A stretch of DNA of 61,806 nt from Flavobacterium psychraerolatum (GTDB lineage Bacteria > Bacteroidota > Bacteroidia > Flavobacteriales > Flavobacteriaceae), in the NCBI RefSeq assembly GCF_025960985.1, contig NZ_JAOQMX010000029.1, positions 1 through 61,806 of the forward strand. The letters run 5' to 3'. Under the pieces are notes generated by a model. That model was not told where the DNA came from, did not search any database, and saw only the letters and a program-made list of their open reading frames with translations. Each line of letters begins with the position of its first letter. The stretch's first letter is position 1. Both the position numbers and the translations under genes were made by a program. Of this stretch, positions 37,763 to 47,972 are shown piece after piece.

Positions 37763-38956
37763 CTATTCGCTAATACTAGGAATTCCAACCATTTCATCTG
37801 TTTCTACTGTATAATCTACACCAGCAACATTAAATCCAAAAAGGTTATAAAAATCTTTACGGTATCCTTCCAAATCACCAATTTCTTCTAGGTTTTCTGT
37901 AACAGCTTCTTGCCATAATGCAGCTACTTTTGCTTGTACATCTTCGCGCATTTCCCAATCGTCAATACGAATACGTCCTTGCTCATCTGTAGGCACTTCA
38001 TTTCCACTGTACAAACGATCTGCATACAAACGTTGAATTTGCTCGATACAACCTTCATGAATTCCTTCTGCTTTCATGATTTTATACAATAATGATATAT
38101 ATAGCGGAATCACAGGAATAGCTGAACTTGCTTGTGTTACCAAGGCTTTATTAACAGAAACATAGGCTTTACCATCTAAATCAGCTAAGCTTTTTGTAAT
38201 CTCAAAAGCAGTTGCTTCCAAATGATCTTTTGCACGCCCAATTGTTCCTTTGCGGTAAACAGCCTCAGTCAATGAGGGTCCAATATAGGAATAAGCAACC
38301 GTAGTAGCACCGGGAGCTAATAAGTTGTCTGCTTTTAAAGCATCCATCCACATTGCCCAGTCTTCACCACCCATTACGGCAATTGTATTTTCGATATCAT
38401 CACCACTACATGGTTCAATAGATACTTCAGATACTTTTCCTGAGTGAAAATCTACAGTCTTATTAGTGAATTTTTCTCCTATTGGTTTCAAGACCGAACG
38501 ATGCATCACACCAGTATTAGGATTGGTACGCACTGGCGATGCCAAGCTGTAGATAACTAAATCTACTTGACCTAAATCATGTTTTATTAATTCTAATGTT
38601 TGTGTTTTGATCTCATTAGAAAAAGCATCTCCGTTTATACTTTTTGCATATAATCCTTCTTTAGCAGCTTCTTTTTCAAACGCAGCAGAATTATACCAAC
38701 CTGGTGAAGCAGTTTTACCTGCTGTTGGTGGTTTTTCAAAAAATACTCCTATTGTTGCAGCATTAGAACCAAACGCACTAGTAATACGAGACGCTAAACC
38801 AAAACCAGTTGAAGCTCCGATAACTAATACTTTTTTAGCACCTTCAATCGCTCCTTTAGATTTTACATATTCAATTTGATTTTTTACGTTTTGCTCGCAT
38901 CCTTTAGGTTGTGATGTCAAACAAATAAATCCTCTCATTCTTGGTTCTATGATCAT
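37763..38956 (-). CDS. fabV: FabV: trans-2-enoyl-CoA/ACP reductase
   Basis: This 397-residue protein of the FabV/TER family opens with MIIEPRMRGFICLTSQPKGC. The nucleotide-binding loop is VLVIGASTGFGLASRI, and the active-site region is TVAYSYIGPSLTEAVYRKGTIGRAK, giving the extended Tyr-x8-Lys spacing of this class. It reduces the double bond in the last step of fatty acid elongation and serves in place of, or besides, FabI. It has its own promoter overlapping the end of recN. Confidence 0.95.
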   Translation of the reverse strand: MIIEPRMRGFICLTSQPKGCEQNVKNQIEYVKSKGAIEGAKKVLVIGASTGFGLASRITSAFGSNAATIGVFFEKPPTAGKTASPGWYNSAAFEKEAAKEGLYAKSINGDAFSNEIKTQTLELIKHDLGQVDLVIYSLASPVRTNPNTGVMHRSVLKPIGEKFTNKTVDFHSGKVSEVSIEPCSGDDIENTIAVMGGEDWAMWMDALKADNLLAPGATTVAYSYIGPSLTEAVYRKGTIGRAKDHLEATAFEITKSLADLDGKAYVSVNKALVTQASSAIPVIPLYISLLYKIMKAEGIHEGCIEQIQRLYADRLYSGNEVPTDEQGRIRIDDWEMREDVQAKVAALWQEAVTENLEEIGDLEGYRKDFYNLFGFNVAGVDYTVETDEMVGIPSISE

Positions 38957-39020
38957 TTTTATCTTTTTATCGTTTTTTATAATTAGCTGTAAAGCGTTTT
39001 AAATCTTTTTTTTTGAGGTA

Positions 39021-39048
39021 CAAATATAATTGTAATAAATTAGTTCAA
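39021..39048 (-). promoter_or_regulatory. fabV promoter
   Basis: On the minus strand the -7 box TATATTTG (complement of 39021-39028) has a TTG -33 element (complement of 39046-39048) 17 bp upstream. It reaches into the last codons of recN, so fabV can be transcribed separately. Confidence 0.6.
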
Positions 39049-40692
39049 CAAGGCTTTGGCATGAATTAAAGCAGAATCTGAAACTACGGCTCCCGAAAGC
39101 ATTTGCGCAATTTCGACAACACGTTCTTCAGCTGTAAGTAAAACTAATGCCGATTGAGTATCCTCTCCAACAGTAGACTTGAATACTTTGAAATGTGCAT
39201 TTCCTTTAGCTGCAATTTGAGGCAAATGTGTAATAGCAAAAATCTGCATCGTTTGACTCATTTCTTTCATAATTTCTCCCATTCGTATAGCAATTTCTCC
39301 CGAAACTCCCGTATCGATTTCATCAAAAATTAAAGTAGGCAATTTAGAATATTGACCTAAAATCGCTTTGACAGACAGCATTATTCTTGACATTTCTCCA
39401 CCAGAAGCAACTTTTTTTAATAGTCCAAAATCAGTTCCTTTGTTGGCAGCAAATAAGAACTGCAATTCATCTTTTCCGTTTTCAAAATAGTTGGCTGTTG
39501 GCGTTACCTTGATATCAAAACGTACATTTGGCATCCCTAATGTTGCAAGAATTGAAATCAATTTATCTGATAAAATTGGAATAGCAATTTGCCTATTGGT
39601 TAAAATTGTGGTTGCAAACACATCCAAATCTGCTGCTTTTGCCAAAATAGAAACCTTTAATATTTCAATATCTTCACCTAAATTCCCTAATTCTAAAACT
39701 GAATTATCTAGCTGATTTTGAATTTCTATTAATTCATCAACAGTTGCAACTTGATGTTTCTTTTGTAAATTATAAATTAACTGCAACTTTTGATTGATCA
39801 ATTCCAATTGTGCTGGATCACTTATCAAGTTTTCTGCACTATCATTTAGTTCATTGCTAATATCATCCATTTCGATCAAAACACTCATCACTCGTTCTTG
39901 AAGTACTTGGTATTCTGGTGAAAACGAAACAATTTTTTGTAACGCCGATTTCACTTCATTCAAATTTGACAAAATACCCACCGATTCCACACTGGTAATA
40001 GCCAATGATTTATCAAGTGATTCTTTAATAATTTCAACGTTATTAAGTTTTTCAAAATCAGCTTCGAGTATTTCTTGGTCACCCGATTTTAGTTTAGCAT
40101 CCAACAATTCTGTTAGTAGAAATTGATTGTATTCTTGTTCCTTATATGACTCTGCTTGTTTTTTAAGCAGCATATTCAATTTTGTTTTCTCCGATTTGTA
40201 TTGTTTCAATACACCTTGGTAAGTCACAATCGTATCTGTATTATTAGCTATTGCATCAATAATCTTAAATTGTACATTCTCATCAGACAATTCCTGTGTT
40301 TGTTGCTGCGAATGAATGTCAATCAGATACAAACTCAATTCTTGTAATTCCTGAAGGTTTGCTGGACTATCATTGATAAAAGCACGAGATTTTCCAGATG
40401 GTAAAATTTCACGTCTTATAATAGTATCATCCTCATAATCTAGATCATTTGCTTCAAAAAAGGGTTTTAAGTTGTACTTCGATATTTCAAAATGTGCTTC
40501 GATAATACATTTTTCTTCTTTATTTTTTAGCGAAGTTAAATCGGCTCTTTTTCCAAGGACCAAGCCTAATGCTCCCAAAATAATTGACTTCCCTGCCCCT
40601 GTTTCTCCTGTAATTATCGAAAATCCTTTAGAGAAATCAATCGACAATTTTTCAATTAATGCGTAATTTTTTATGGATAGTGTGGTAATCAT
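39040..40692 (-). CDS. recN: RecN: DNA double-strand break repair ATPase
   Basis: This 550-residue SMC-like protein has Walker A GETGAGKSIILGAL near the N-terminus and a long coiled coil (residues ~150-370). The ABC signature is KKVASGGEMSRIMLSVKA, and the Walker B is TLIFDEIDTGVSGE. It acts early in recombinational repair of double-strand breaks. It follows porD by 43 bp in a conserved flavobacterial gene block. Confidence 0.97.
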   Translation of the reverse strand: MITTLSIKNYALIEKLSIDFSKGFSIITGETGAGKSIILGALGLVLGKRADLTSLKNKEEKCIIEAHFEISKYNLKPFFEANDLDYEDDTIIRREILPSGKSRAFINDSPANLQELQELSLYLIDIHSQQQTQELSDENVQFKIIDAIANNTDTIVTYQGVLKQYKSEKTKLNMLLKKQAESYKEQEYNQFLLTELLDAKLKSGDQEILEADFEKLNNVEIIKESLDKSLAITSVESVGILSNLNEVKSALQKIVSFSPEYQVLQERVMSVLIEMDDISNELNDSAENLISDPAQLELINQKLQLIYNLQKKHQVATVDELIEIQNQLDNSVLELGNLGEDIEILKVSILAKAADLDVFATTILTNRQIAIPILSDKLISILATLGMPNVRFDIKVTPTANYFENGKDELQFLFAANKGTDFGLLKKVASGGEMSRIMLSVKAILGQYSKLPTLIFDEIDTGVSGEIAIRMGEIMKEMSQTMQIFAITHLPQIAAKGNAHFKVFKSTVGEDTQSALVLLTAEERVVEIAQMLSGAVVSDSALIHAKALLN

Positions 40693-40735
40693 CTAATCTA
40701 TTTTTAGCACCTTTGGATTAATAGTATAAAACTTT

Positions 40736-41620
40736 TTAGTATTTGATATTAGACCATTTACTAGAATTTAATGGAGAGGTTCTATTCAAACTTTCTGTCA
40801 AATCGGTAATATTAATACTTGGCCCCCCAGAGAAAATAGAAACAATTTCATCTGATTTGGCATCAAAAAAAACTCTTGTCAAAAAAGCATTTGGTTTTGC
40901 TGAATACAATTTATTCAAATCAATCAATGCCTCCTTAATTTTTTCTTTAGAACCTTTCAAATCTTTAGTCATCATGTCCAAACCTGTATGGTACCCTGTA
41001 ATGGTAGAGCGAATTACAGAAAATGTTGGTGATAACAAATCATTAATTAAAAAATAGCGATTTTGAAAACCATCTGCTTGACTCCATCCCTTATACCCAC
41101 CTTGTTGGGCAATATTGGCAATATTCTGAGCCATTACCAAATTGGCAGTTCCCGAATTTGCTTCGAAAGAGTCTTCATCGAGTCCTATTATAACATAAGC
41201 ATAATAGGATATTACAGAAACTAAATTCGATTCAAAACTATTTGGATTAAAAATCAAATTCTGAAACTGTATGTATCTAAAACTAAAATCTTTATCATTG
41301 TAATTTAAAATCGGGGATGAATAAGAAGAATTATAGATCGGTCTAGACGATTGTACTTGAATAGTTGCTATAAAATCATCCGAGCTGTTGGCCGAAATGG
41401 TAATATACATCGAACAATTAATCTTTTCACTTTGTTTCAAAGCTTTACCTGTCCAATCCGTCTTATTAATAAAATCTGTCAACGAAGTTTGCAAAGTCTT
41501 ATAGACTGTTTGGTTGGTATTGGCTAATTTTTCTGTATTTACAGTCACCGTACAATTTAATTGTTGCCCTTGTACGGTAGAAAAAAAAACTAGTCCAAAA
41601 AAGAGAATCCATTTATTCAT
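40736..41620 (-). CDS. porD: PorD-like DUF4835 protein
   Basis: This 294-residue protein has a cleavable signal peptide (WILFFGLVFFSTVQGQQLNC). A body characteristic of DUF4835 follows, including YAYVIIGLDEDSFEANSG and the GYKGWSQADG segment. The family has been linked to type IX secretion as PorD in Porphyromonas; a role in T9SS here is inferred from family. It overlaps coaBC by 8 bp and precedes recN. Confidence 0.85.
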   Translation of the reverse strand: MNKWILFFGLVFFSTVQGQQLNCTVTVNTEKLANTNQTVYKTLQTSLTDFINKTDWTGKALKQSEKINCSMYITISANSSDDFIATIQVQSSRPIYNSSYSSPILNYNDKDFSFRYIQFQNLIFNPNSFESNLVSVISYYAYVIIGLDEDSFEANSGTANLVMAQNIANIAQQGGYKGWSQADGFQNRYFLINDLLSPTFSVIRSTITGYHTGLDMMTKDLKGSKEKIKEALIDLNKLYSAKPNAFLTRVFFDAKSDEIVSIFSGGPSINITDLTESLNRTSPLNSSKWSNIKY

Positions 41621-42824
41621 AAAAATAGGCTTTTATTTTATTTAAAATATCGTCTGCAACTGCTTCCTTAGATTTTAATTCCATCGGTTCAATATTGAAA
41701 TCTTTATCAATAAAGGTTACTTTATTAGTTGCTTTTTTAAATCCAGCTCCTTCATCTTGTAAAGAATTAAGAACTATCAAATCTAAGTTTTTTTTCTGAA
41801 TTTTTAACTTCGCATTTTCAATTTCATTTTCTGTTTCTAAAGCAAAACCAATCAAAAATTGTTTTTCTTTGATTTCACCCAATGATAACAAAATATCTTT
41901 TGTTTTTTCTAATTCAATAGTAAATGTACTAGCTGCTTTTTTTATTTTTTGTGTTGCTACAATTTTAGGTCTGTAATCAGCTACGGCTGCAGCCGCAATT
42001 GCTACATCCATTTGAGAAAAATAAGTATGACATGCATCGTACATTTCTTGGGCAGAAACAACCGAAATTAATTTTATAGCAGAGTGATTGGTTTTGAAAT
42101 GAGTTGGACCAGAAACGAGAACAACCTCAGCACCTAAATTAGCAGCACTATGCGCAATATCAAATCCCATTTTACCCGAAGAATGATTTCCTATAAAACG
42201 AACAGGATCTATCGCCTCATAAGTTGGCCCAGCAGTAATTAATATTTTCTTTCCCTTTAATGGTAATTTACTTTCCAAATCAGCTTCAATAAAAGAAACA
42301 ATATTTTCCGGTTCTGCCATACGACCTTCTCCCGAAAGTCCACTAGCCAATTCCCCAGATTCTGCAGGAATAATATGATTACCAAAAGAGTTTAACTCTT
42401 TTAAACTATAAATTGTTGAGGGATGTTTGTACATATCCAAATCCATTGCGGGTGCAACATATACAGAACATTTGGCTGACAAATAGGTAGCAATAACTAG
42501 ATTATCACAATTTCCACTTGCCATTTTCGATAAGGTGTTCGCTGTTGCTGGAGCGATAAGCATCAAATCGGCCCAAAGACCCAATTCAACATGATTATTC
42601 CACTCGGCTTCTTGATCACTATCATTATAAAAACTTGAAAAAACAGGATTTTTTGAAAGAGTAGCCAAAGTTAATGGCGTTACAAAATCCTTAGAAGCAG
42701 GTGTCATTATCACTTGGACATGTGCACCTGCTTTTATAAAGAGTCGTACTAATGAGGCTGTTTTATAGGCAGCAATCCCACCAGAAACACCTAGTAAAAT
42801 TTTCTTACCGTTTAAAACTGACAT
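41613..42824 (-). CDS. coaBC: CoaBC: phosphopantothenoylcysteine decarboxylase / synthetase
   Basis: This bifunctional 403-residue coenzyme A enzyme has an N-terminal flavin-dependent decarboxylase with GVSGGIAAYKTASLVR and the substrate-binding PAMDLDMYKHPS. The C-terminal synthetase domain begins LITAGPTYEAIDPVRFIGN, with the SSGKMG and KIKKA motifs. It converts 4'-phosphopantothenate and Cys to phosphopantetheine. It lies between rpoZ and porD. Confidence 0.97.
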   Translation of the reverse strand: MSVLNGKKILLGVSGGIAAYKTASLVRLFIKAGAHVQVIMTPASKDFVTPLTLATLSKNPVFSSFYNDSDQEAEWNNHVELGLWADLMLIAPATANTLSKMASGNCDNLVIATYLSAKCSVYVAPAMDLDMYKHPSTIYSLKELNSFGNHIIPAESGELASGLSGEGRMAEPENIVSFIEADLESKLPLKGKKILITAGPTYEAIDPVRFIGNHSSGKMGFDIAHSAANLGAEVVLVSGPTHFKTNHSAIKLISVVSAQEMYDACHTYFSQMDVAIAAAAVADYRPKIVATQKIKKAASTFTIELEKTKDILLSLGEIKEKQFLIGFALETENEIENAKLKIQKKNLDLIVLNSLQDEGAGFKKATNKVTFIDKDFNIEPMELKSKEAVADDILNKIKAYFYE

Positions 42825-42834
42825 TTTCTACGTA

Positions 42835-43152
42835 TTATTTGTTTGAATCTCTGTGGTATATTTTACCATCTAACCATTCTTGAACTGCTAAAGCATGTGG
42901 CTTAGGCAATTTTTCATAGAATTTTGAAACCTCGATTTGCTCTTTGTTTTCAAAAACTTCTTCAAGACTGTCATTATATGTTGCAAACTCTTCTAGTTTT
43001 TCAGTCAGCTCTTTTTTTATTTCAGAGTTGATTTGGTTTGCTCTTTTAGCCATAATTGTTATCGCTTCATACACATTCCCAGTAGGTTCTTCAATAACTG
43101 TTTTATTATAAGTTATTGTATTTACTGGAGCATTTGTCTTTTTTAAATCCAT
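42835..43152 (-). CDS. rpoZ: RNA polymerase omega subunit (Bacteroidota type)
   Basis: This 105-residue protein has the omega core GNVYEAITIMAKRANQINSE, the counterpart of the RxxxAxxR(A)xQI helix of RpoZ. The acidic C-terminal extension is typical of Bacteroidetes. Placement between bamD and coaBC is the common flavobacterial order and supports the call despite low overall similarity to proteobacterial omega. Confidence 0.85.
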   Translation of the reverse strand: MDLKKTNAPVNTITYNKTVIEEPTGNVYEAITIMAKRANQINSEIKKELTEKLEEFATYNDSLEEVFENKEQIEVSKFYEKLPKPHALAVQEWLDGKIYHRDSNK

Positions 43153-43161
43153 GACTTTATT

Positions 43162-43956
43162 TTATTTAGTAAATTTTTGTAAATCTTTTTCCACTCTAGC
43201 CAACATTTCGTCTGCTTTTTCTTTGTATTTGGTATCCGCTTTAAAATTAATTAAGTTTGAATACGCTTTTTTTGCTACTATTAAACGCTCTTCCATTTTG
43301 TCTGGAACACTATTAACACCTAGTTTGTATGCCGAATCAAATCTGTAATATAGAGCTTCTTCTTTATAGGTGGTTCCTGGGAAATCATTTATAAAGTTAT
43401 CCAAAGCGACTAATGCTGATTTATAATCTGAGATAGTATTATATCCTCTGGCATTTTCAAAAACTTTTTTTTCTATTTTCTCGGCTAATTGTTTCACAAG
43501 CATATTAGCTTCTGGCAAGTAAGTCGAATTTGGATAGGTATCAATAAAGATTTGTAATTTTTCAATCGCTTTATTAGTATCCGTTTGATCTAAACTATAC
43601 GTTGGTGATAATTTAGAATAGCTTTTAGCTCCCAAAAAAGCAGCTTCTTCTATTTTTTCACTTTTTGGATAACTAGAAGTAAAACTTTCAAATTGATATC
43701 CTGCTAAATAAAACTGATTGGTTTTAAAATAAGCTTGTGAAAACATATAAAATAACTTTTCTGCTTGAGGTTTTCCTCTATAAGTTGTTGCAACTTGTTC
43801 AAACAAACGAATTGCTTTTGAATACTTACCTGCTTCATACAATTTAGTCCCCATTTCATATTTAACACCAATATCTTCACTTTTCAATGCTTTTTGGTAC
43901 TCGTTACATGAAGTAAAGACAACTACAAGAAGTATTACTGATACAATTTTTTTCAT
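43162..43956 (-). CDS. bamD: BamD: outer-membrane assembly lipoprotein
   Basis: This 264-residue lipoprotein has a signal ending VVVFTSCNEYQK. Five TPR-like repeats follow, including YEAGKYSKAIRLFEQVATTY and YFKTNQFYLAGYQFESFTSS. It is a BAM complex subunit in Bacteroidota (YfiO/ComL family). It ends 9 bp before rpoZ. Confidence 0.93.
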   Translation of the reverse strand: MKKIVSVILLVVVFTSCNEYQKALKSEDIGVKYEMGTKLYEAGKYSKAIRLFEQVATTYRGKPQAEKLFYMFSQAYFKTNQFYLAGYQFESFTSSYPKSEKIEEAAFLGAKSYSKLSPTYSLDQTDTNKAIEKLQIFIDTYPNSTYLPEANMLVKQLAEKIEKKVFENARGYNTISDYKSALVALDNFINDFPGTTYKEEALYYRFDSAYKLGVNSVPDKMEERLIVAKKAYSNLINFKADTKYKEKADEMLARVEKDLQKFTK

Positions 43957-44001
43957 TTAGTAATTTTATCGGTTCAATTGTTAGTTATAAAACAAAAAAT
44001 A

Positions 44002-44019
44002 GCACCGAAGATTCGGTGC
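44002..44019 (-). terminator. Hairpin between dapA and bamD
   Basis: An 8-bp GC-rich stem, GCACCGAA/TTCGGTGC, has a 2-base gap. The minus-strand 3' side continues into TATTTTTTG, giving a T tract. It may end dapA transcripts; the loop is too short for the full stem, so the innermost pair probably opens. Confidence 0.55.
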
Positions 44020-44079
44020 AAATTTAGGTATTAATTTAGCCATTACAAAATATTTCTTTACATCAAAAAAAAGTGGGCT

Positions 44080-44961
44080 TTATTTATCAAATTGAGCTAC
44101 AAAAGAATCAATTCTAGAAGCCAATGACTCATCTACAGGAACTAAAGGTAAACGAACACAGTTTTCAGCAATCCCTTGTGCCTTAAACACTTGCTTAATA
44201 CCCGCTGGATTACCTTGTTCAAAAATCATATCTATACAGTTTGCTAATCGGTAATGAAGTTCAAAGGCTTCATCTACCTTACGATTCAACCCCAAACGGA
44301 TCATTTGTGAAAATGCAGTTGGAAAACATTGTCCAATAACGGTAATAATCCCTACTCCTCCCGCCAAAACAATAGGTAAAGCCAACATATCATCACCAGA
44401 GATTACCAAAAAATCTTTTGGCTTATTCTTAATGATCTCCATAGCTTGTACCAAATCACCGGCAGCCTCTTTTACTGCTACAATATTTTTGCAATCATTT
44501 GCTAATCGTATCACTGTTGATGGTAACATATTACTTGCTGTCCTTCCTGGAACATTGTAGATGATAACCGGAATCGGACAAGCTTCTGCTACAACTTTGT
44601 AATGTTGATAAATCCCTTCTTGTGTTGGTTTATTATAAAATGGAGAAACAGATAAAATCGCTTCAAAACTAGATAAATCTCTAGTTCTTAATTCATCGGC
44701 TACCTTCATCGTGTCGTTACCTCCTATCCCCAAAACTAGTGGCAACCTTCCGTTATTTGCGTCAACAACAGTTTTAATTACTATTTCTTTTTCTGCTGGA
44801 CTAAGCGTAGCTGTCTCTGCAGTAGTTCCTAAAACTACTAAATACTCTACTCCTCCATCCACAGAAAAATTGACAATTTGAGCCAAAGCCTCTGTGTCAA
44901 TTGATAAATCTGCTTTAAATGGCGTTATAAGTGCGGCTCCAGTTCCTATTAATGATTGCAT
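44080..44961 (-). CDS. dapA: DapA: 4-hydroxy-tetrahydrodipicolinate synthase
   Basis: This 293-residue class I aldolase-type barrel has [32 protein letters not shown], the catalytic Tyr in [13 protein letters not shown] and the Schiff-base Lys in [10 protein letters not shown]. It condenses pyruvate with aspartate semialdehyde for lysine and diaminopimelate synthesis. It is followed after 7 bp upstream by a DUF6913 gene, a common flavobacterial neighbour. Confidence 0.97.
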   Translation of the reverse strand: MQSLIGTGAALITPFKADLSIDTEALAQIVNFSVDGGVEYLVVLGTTAETATLSPAEKEIVIKTVVDANNGRLPLVLGIGGNDTMKVADELRTRDLSSFEAILSVSPFYNKPTQEGIYQHYKVVAEACPIPVIIYNVPGRTASNMLPSTVIRLANDCKNIVAVKEAAGDLVQAMEIIKNKPKDFLVISGDDMLALPIVLAGGVGIITVIGQCFPTAFSQMIRLGLNRKVDEAFELHYRLANCIDMIFEQGNPAGIKQVFKAQGIAENCVRLPLVPVDESLASRIDSFVAQFDK

Positions 44962-44968
44962 GGTTAGG

Positions 44969-45487
44969 TTATATTTTATTTAATATTTTTAAATATCGAA
45001 ACATTTCGTGAATAAAAACTTGATGATTATCGGCGTTAATTGTAACCGTTAAATCATTTAATCTTTTATCTATTGATGAGAAACCTACTTTGAAATGTGC
45101 TTTTGATTGATGGGTTATTACTAACAATACTGCTTTTTCTACATCATAATAATTAATTAATAGATCAAAATCAGTATTGACAAAATCAGCAACTGCCTTA
45201 TTATTAATTTCAGCTTTCCAGTTCAAGTTGTTTGGTGTACAAACAGAATACTCTTTTCCTTCCTTCCTAGTTGCTCTGTTTTTATAAACCAGCACTTTAA
45301 TATTTTCTTTCAAAATCCCTTTTGATATTATTTCTTCAATTAATTTATTTTTTTCTAAGAAATAATCCTCATCAATTAACAAACCAACTGTCTCAACAAC
45401 ATCAGAGCAGGCAAGGGTTCTTTCAGTCAACAAACTATTTTTTACTTTTCTTTTAACCAAAAACTCCTTTAAATAATTCCGCAGCAT
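44969..45487 (-). CDS. DUF6913 family protein
   Basis: This 172-residue soluble protein has a basic N-terminus ([15 protein letters not shown]) and an alpha/beta body containing [18 protein letters not shown] segments ([20 protein letters not shown]) and [16 protein letters not shown]. The family is confined to Bacteroidota and has no assigned function. It precedes dapA with a 7-bp gap, so the two are probably co-transcribed. Confidence 0.7.
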   Translation of the reverse strand: MLRNYLKEFLVKRKVKNSLLTERTLACSDVVETVGLLIDEDYFLEKNKLIEEIISKGILKENIKVLVYKNRATRKEGKEYSVCTPNNLNWKAEINNKAVADFVNTDFDLLINYYDVEKAVLLVITHQSKAHFKVGFSSIDKRLNDLTVTINADNHQVFIHEMFRYLKILNKI

Positions 45488-45625
45488 AATCTCTTATCTA
45501 GTGCGCAAAATTAATTAATTCTGTCACAATTTGGACAGCAAATCTAAAAAAGTAAAACGGAGATTTAAAACTTTTTGTTATATTCTTAACAGTTAAGCAC
45601 GTATCCCTTGTGTTTTTTACAAAAA

Positions 45626-45650
45626 AAAAGCACCTCAATGAGGTACTTTT
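45626..45650 (-). terminator. Terminator after the DUF2853 gene
   Basis: A 12-bp stem with one G-U pair, 45626-45637 with 45639-45650, is followed on the minus strand by a run of about nine T residues. It lies 25 bp after the DUF2853 stop. Confidence 0.7.
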
Positions 45651-45674
45651 CAATATATATATTCTGTGCTGCAA

Positions 45675-46016
45675 TTAGTTATAGATACTTTCTTTTTTGA
45701 AATGTAGTGCTAATAGGTAATATACAACTGCTCTGTGTTTATTAGAATTTGAACGACCGTATTTTTCAATAACTGCATCTATTCCTGCGTCTAATTCTGG
45801 ACCGTCTGTCAAACCTAATTTTTTAATCAAAAAATTATTCTTAACAGTATCTAATTCAGACTGTTGACTACCTGCAACAGTAGAAGAATCTTTATTATAG
45901 ATTGATGGACCACAACCGATTGTTACTTTTGTTAATAAATCCATATCTGGAGTTACTCCACATTTATCTTTTAAATCTGCCGCATATTTTACAATCAGCT
46001 CTTCTCTTGCACTCAT
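45675..46016 (-). CDS. DUF2853 family protein
   Basis: This 113-residue helical protein contains the family segments LIVKYAADLKDKCGVTPDM and KYGRSNSNKHRAVVYYLLA. DUF2853 proteins are short, conserved and of unknown function. It is transcribed alone, with a terminator just downstream and menD 132 bp upstream on the same strand. Confidence 0.8.
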   Translation of the reverse strand: MSAREELIVKYAADLKDKCGVTPDMDLLTKVTIGCGPSIYNKDSSTVAGSQQSELDTVKNNFLIKKLGLTDGPELDAGIDAVIEKYGRSNSNKHRAVVYYLLALHFKKESIYN

Positions 46017-46148
46017 AAAGTAATTTTATTTAGTTAATAATACCAAATTTAGGAAATCGTATTGATAAAAACAATTTTTAACTTACAAAAAAAACTAAAT
46101 TACCACTGTAAACCTGACTAATAACCATTATTCGACAATACTATTGTA

Positions 46149-47810
46149 CTACAATAATTCTTTAAAAAACTGTAGCAAAATGGTATCATTTTCTAATGTC
46201 GGTGTAAAAACCTCCAAAATGGATGGTTTGTCATTATTTAAAAATAAAGATTTTAATCTTGATTCTAAAGTATCAACATCAGTTGCTGAAAAATAGTCAA
46301 GACCATACATATTTGCCAAATTTACTGCCGTTAATTGATGTGAGGTTTCAAAAAAGGTATTAAACACAGGCGTCTCCTGATGTCCTGGTAAAATCCTGAA
46401 AATTCCTCCTCCTCCATTATTAATGATAATAATTTTAAAATTTTTCGGAATATAATTATTCCACAAAGCATTGCTATCATATAGGAAACTTATATCGCCA
46501 GTAATCAAAGTCGTTTGTTTGCCATTTGCCAGTGCAGCTCCTATTGCTGTCGAGGTGCTACCATCAATCCCACTCGTGCCTCGATTACAAAACACTTCGA
46601 TAGACGCATCAATAGCGATCAATTGCGCGTATCGAATTGCAGAGCTATTACTTATTTGCAGCTGACTATTATGAGGTAGACCAGCCATAATTTTATCGAA
46701 AGCAACAAAATCAGAAAACGTAATTTTCCTCAAATAGTCGTCTGTTCTTTGTGTTCGTACTAGCACGACTTTACTAATTTTAGAAAAATAAGTACTCTCT
46801 ACTTTCATTATCAACGGAATAAAATTATTGAAAAAGGTATTTGGGTCATCCTTAAAATGGTGCGTCAAACTTCCGAAAGTGTCATAAGCTCTATAGCTAT
46901 CAATATGCCAATGATGCTGTGGTTTGTATTTTCGCAAAAAAGCCTTAATACGCTTTGAAACAATCATTCCGCCGAAAGTAATTAATATTTCTGGCTGAAA
47001 GTCAACAAAATCATTAACCGTAAAAGGAGTGATTATAGTATCTATATTCGAAATAAAATTAGAATGATGCAAGTTAGAGGTCGTTTCTGTCATCACAACA
47101 ACTGAAGGATCTTTTGCTAAAAACTCAATAATTTTCTCATCAATTTGATTAGGGCTATTCACTCCTACGAGGACCAACTTTTTGGTTGAATTATTCCATA
47201 TCGTAGCTTTTTCATCGAGCACCTCCTCATCTATTACCGAAGGTTCATTTTCGAAAGAAGTTACTTTTACAGCAACAGATAACTCTTGAACTATTTCATA
47301 CAATGGTTCTTCAAACGGAGCATTAATATGAACTGGTCCTTTTTGAAATAGTGCAGTATCGATCGCAGCATTTATTTTTAAATCATTTTCCAAACAAACT
47401 TTTTCAATGAGATTAGCATTGTAAAGAGAGTGATTGGCATAAACATTTTCTTGTCGAACAGTTTGTCCGTCTCCTATATCAATTTTTGATTGGGGCCGGT
47501 CTGCAGAAATAACAATAAAGGGAATTTGACTATAAAAAGCCTCCGAAAATGCAGGGTAATAATTCAACAAAGCAGATCCAGAAGTACAAACTACCGCCAC
47601 TGCTTGCTTAGTTTGTTGTGCTATTCCTAAAGCAAAAAAAGCAGCGCAACGCTCATCAGCAATACTATAACACGTAAAATTTGGATTATTGACAAAGCCA
47701 ATCGTTAAAGGGGCGTTTCGAGATCCAGGAGAAATAACTATTTGTGTAACTCCTTTTGCCAAACACAACTCGATGATGCTTTGTGCCAAAGGTATTTTTG
47801 GGTATATCAT
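46149..47810 (-). CDS. menD: MenD: SEPHCHC synthase (menaquinone biosynthesis)
   Basis: This ThDP-dependent enzyme of about 553 residues adds succinyl-semialdehyde from 2-oxoglutarate to isochorismate. It shows SPGSRNAPLTIGF, the glutamate-bearing SGSALLNYYPAFSEAFY, RGTSGIDGSTSTAIGAA and the ThDP motif GDISFLYDSNALWNN...NNGGGGIF. I prefer the start at 47810 (MIYPKIPLAQSI). The -7 box at 47830-47837 rules out the longest frame (47849), while 47819 remains possible. Confidence 0.95.
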   Translation of the reverse strand: MIYPKIPLAQSIIELCLAKGVTQIVISPGSRNAPLTIGFVNNPNFTCYSIADERCAAFFALGIAQQTKQAVAVVCTSGSALLNYYPAFSEAFYSQIPFIVISADRPQSKIDIGDGQTVRQENVYANHSLYNANLIEKVCLENDLKINAAIDTALFQKGPVHINAPFEEPLYEIVQELSVAVKVTSFENEPSVIDEEVLDEKATIWNNSTKKLVLVGVNSPNQIDEKIIEFLAKDPSVVVMTETTSNLHHSNFISNIDTIITPFTVNDFVDFQPEILITFGGMIVSKRIKAFLRKYKPQHHWHIDSYRAYDTFGSLTHHFKDDPNTFFNNFIPLIMKVESTYFSKISKVVLVRTQRTDDYLRKITFSDFVAFDKIMAGLPHNSQLQISNSSAIRYAQLIAIDASIEVFCNRGTSGIDGSTSTAIGAALANGKQTTLITGDISFLYDSNALWNNYIPKNFKIIIINNGGGGIFRILPGHQETPVFNTFFETSHQLTAVNLANMYGLDYFSATDVDTLESRLKSLFLNNDKPSILEVFTPTLENDTILLQFFKELL

Positions 47811-47829
47811 TGTATTCATTTGAAGAAAA

Positions 47830-47837
47830 CAAATATA
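47830..47837 (-). promoter_or_regulatory. -7 box of menD
   Basis: TATATTTG on the minus strand matches TAnnTTTG. It is 19 bp upstream of the preferred menD start and fixes the start choice. No -33 TTG at normal spacing was seen. Confidence 0.5.
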
Positions 47838-47947
47838 CAAAGTTGTCACAGCTTACATTCTATTTCTACTCAATTTTATAATGAATATAACAATTGTTTC
47901 AATTTGAAAGTTGCTGAAATAAAAAAACATACAACCTGAAAGAATAT

Positions 47948-47955
47948 TATATTTG
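47948..47955 (+). promoter_or_regulatory. -7 box of the dus gene
   Basis: TATATTTG followed by C is a perfect -7 match, 17 bp before the ATG at 47973. This implies a very short untranslated leader. Confidence 0.55.
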
Positions 47956-47972
47956 CAGTCTTAAACTATAAA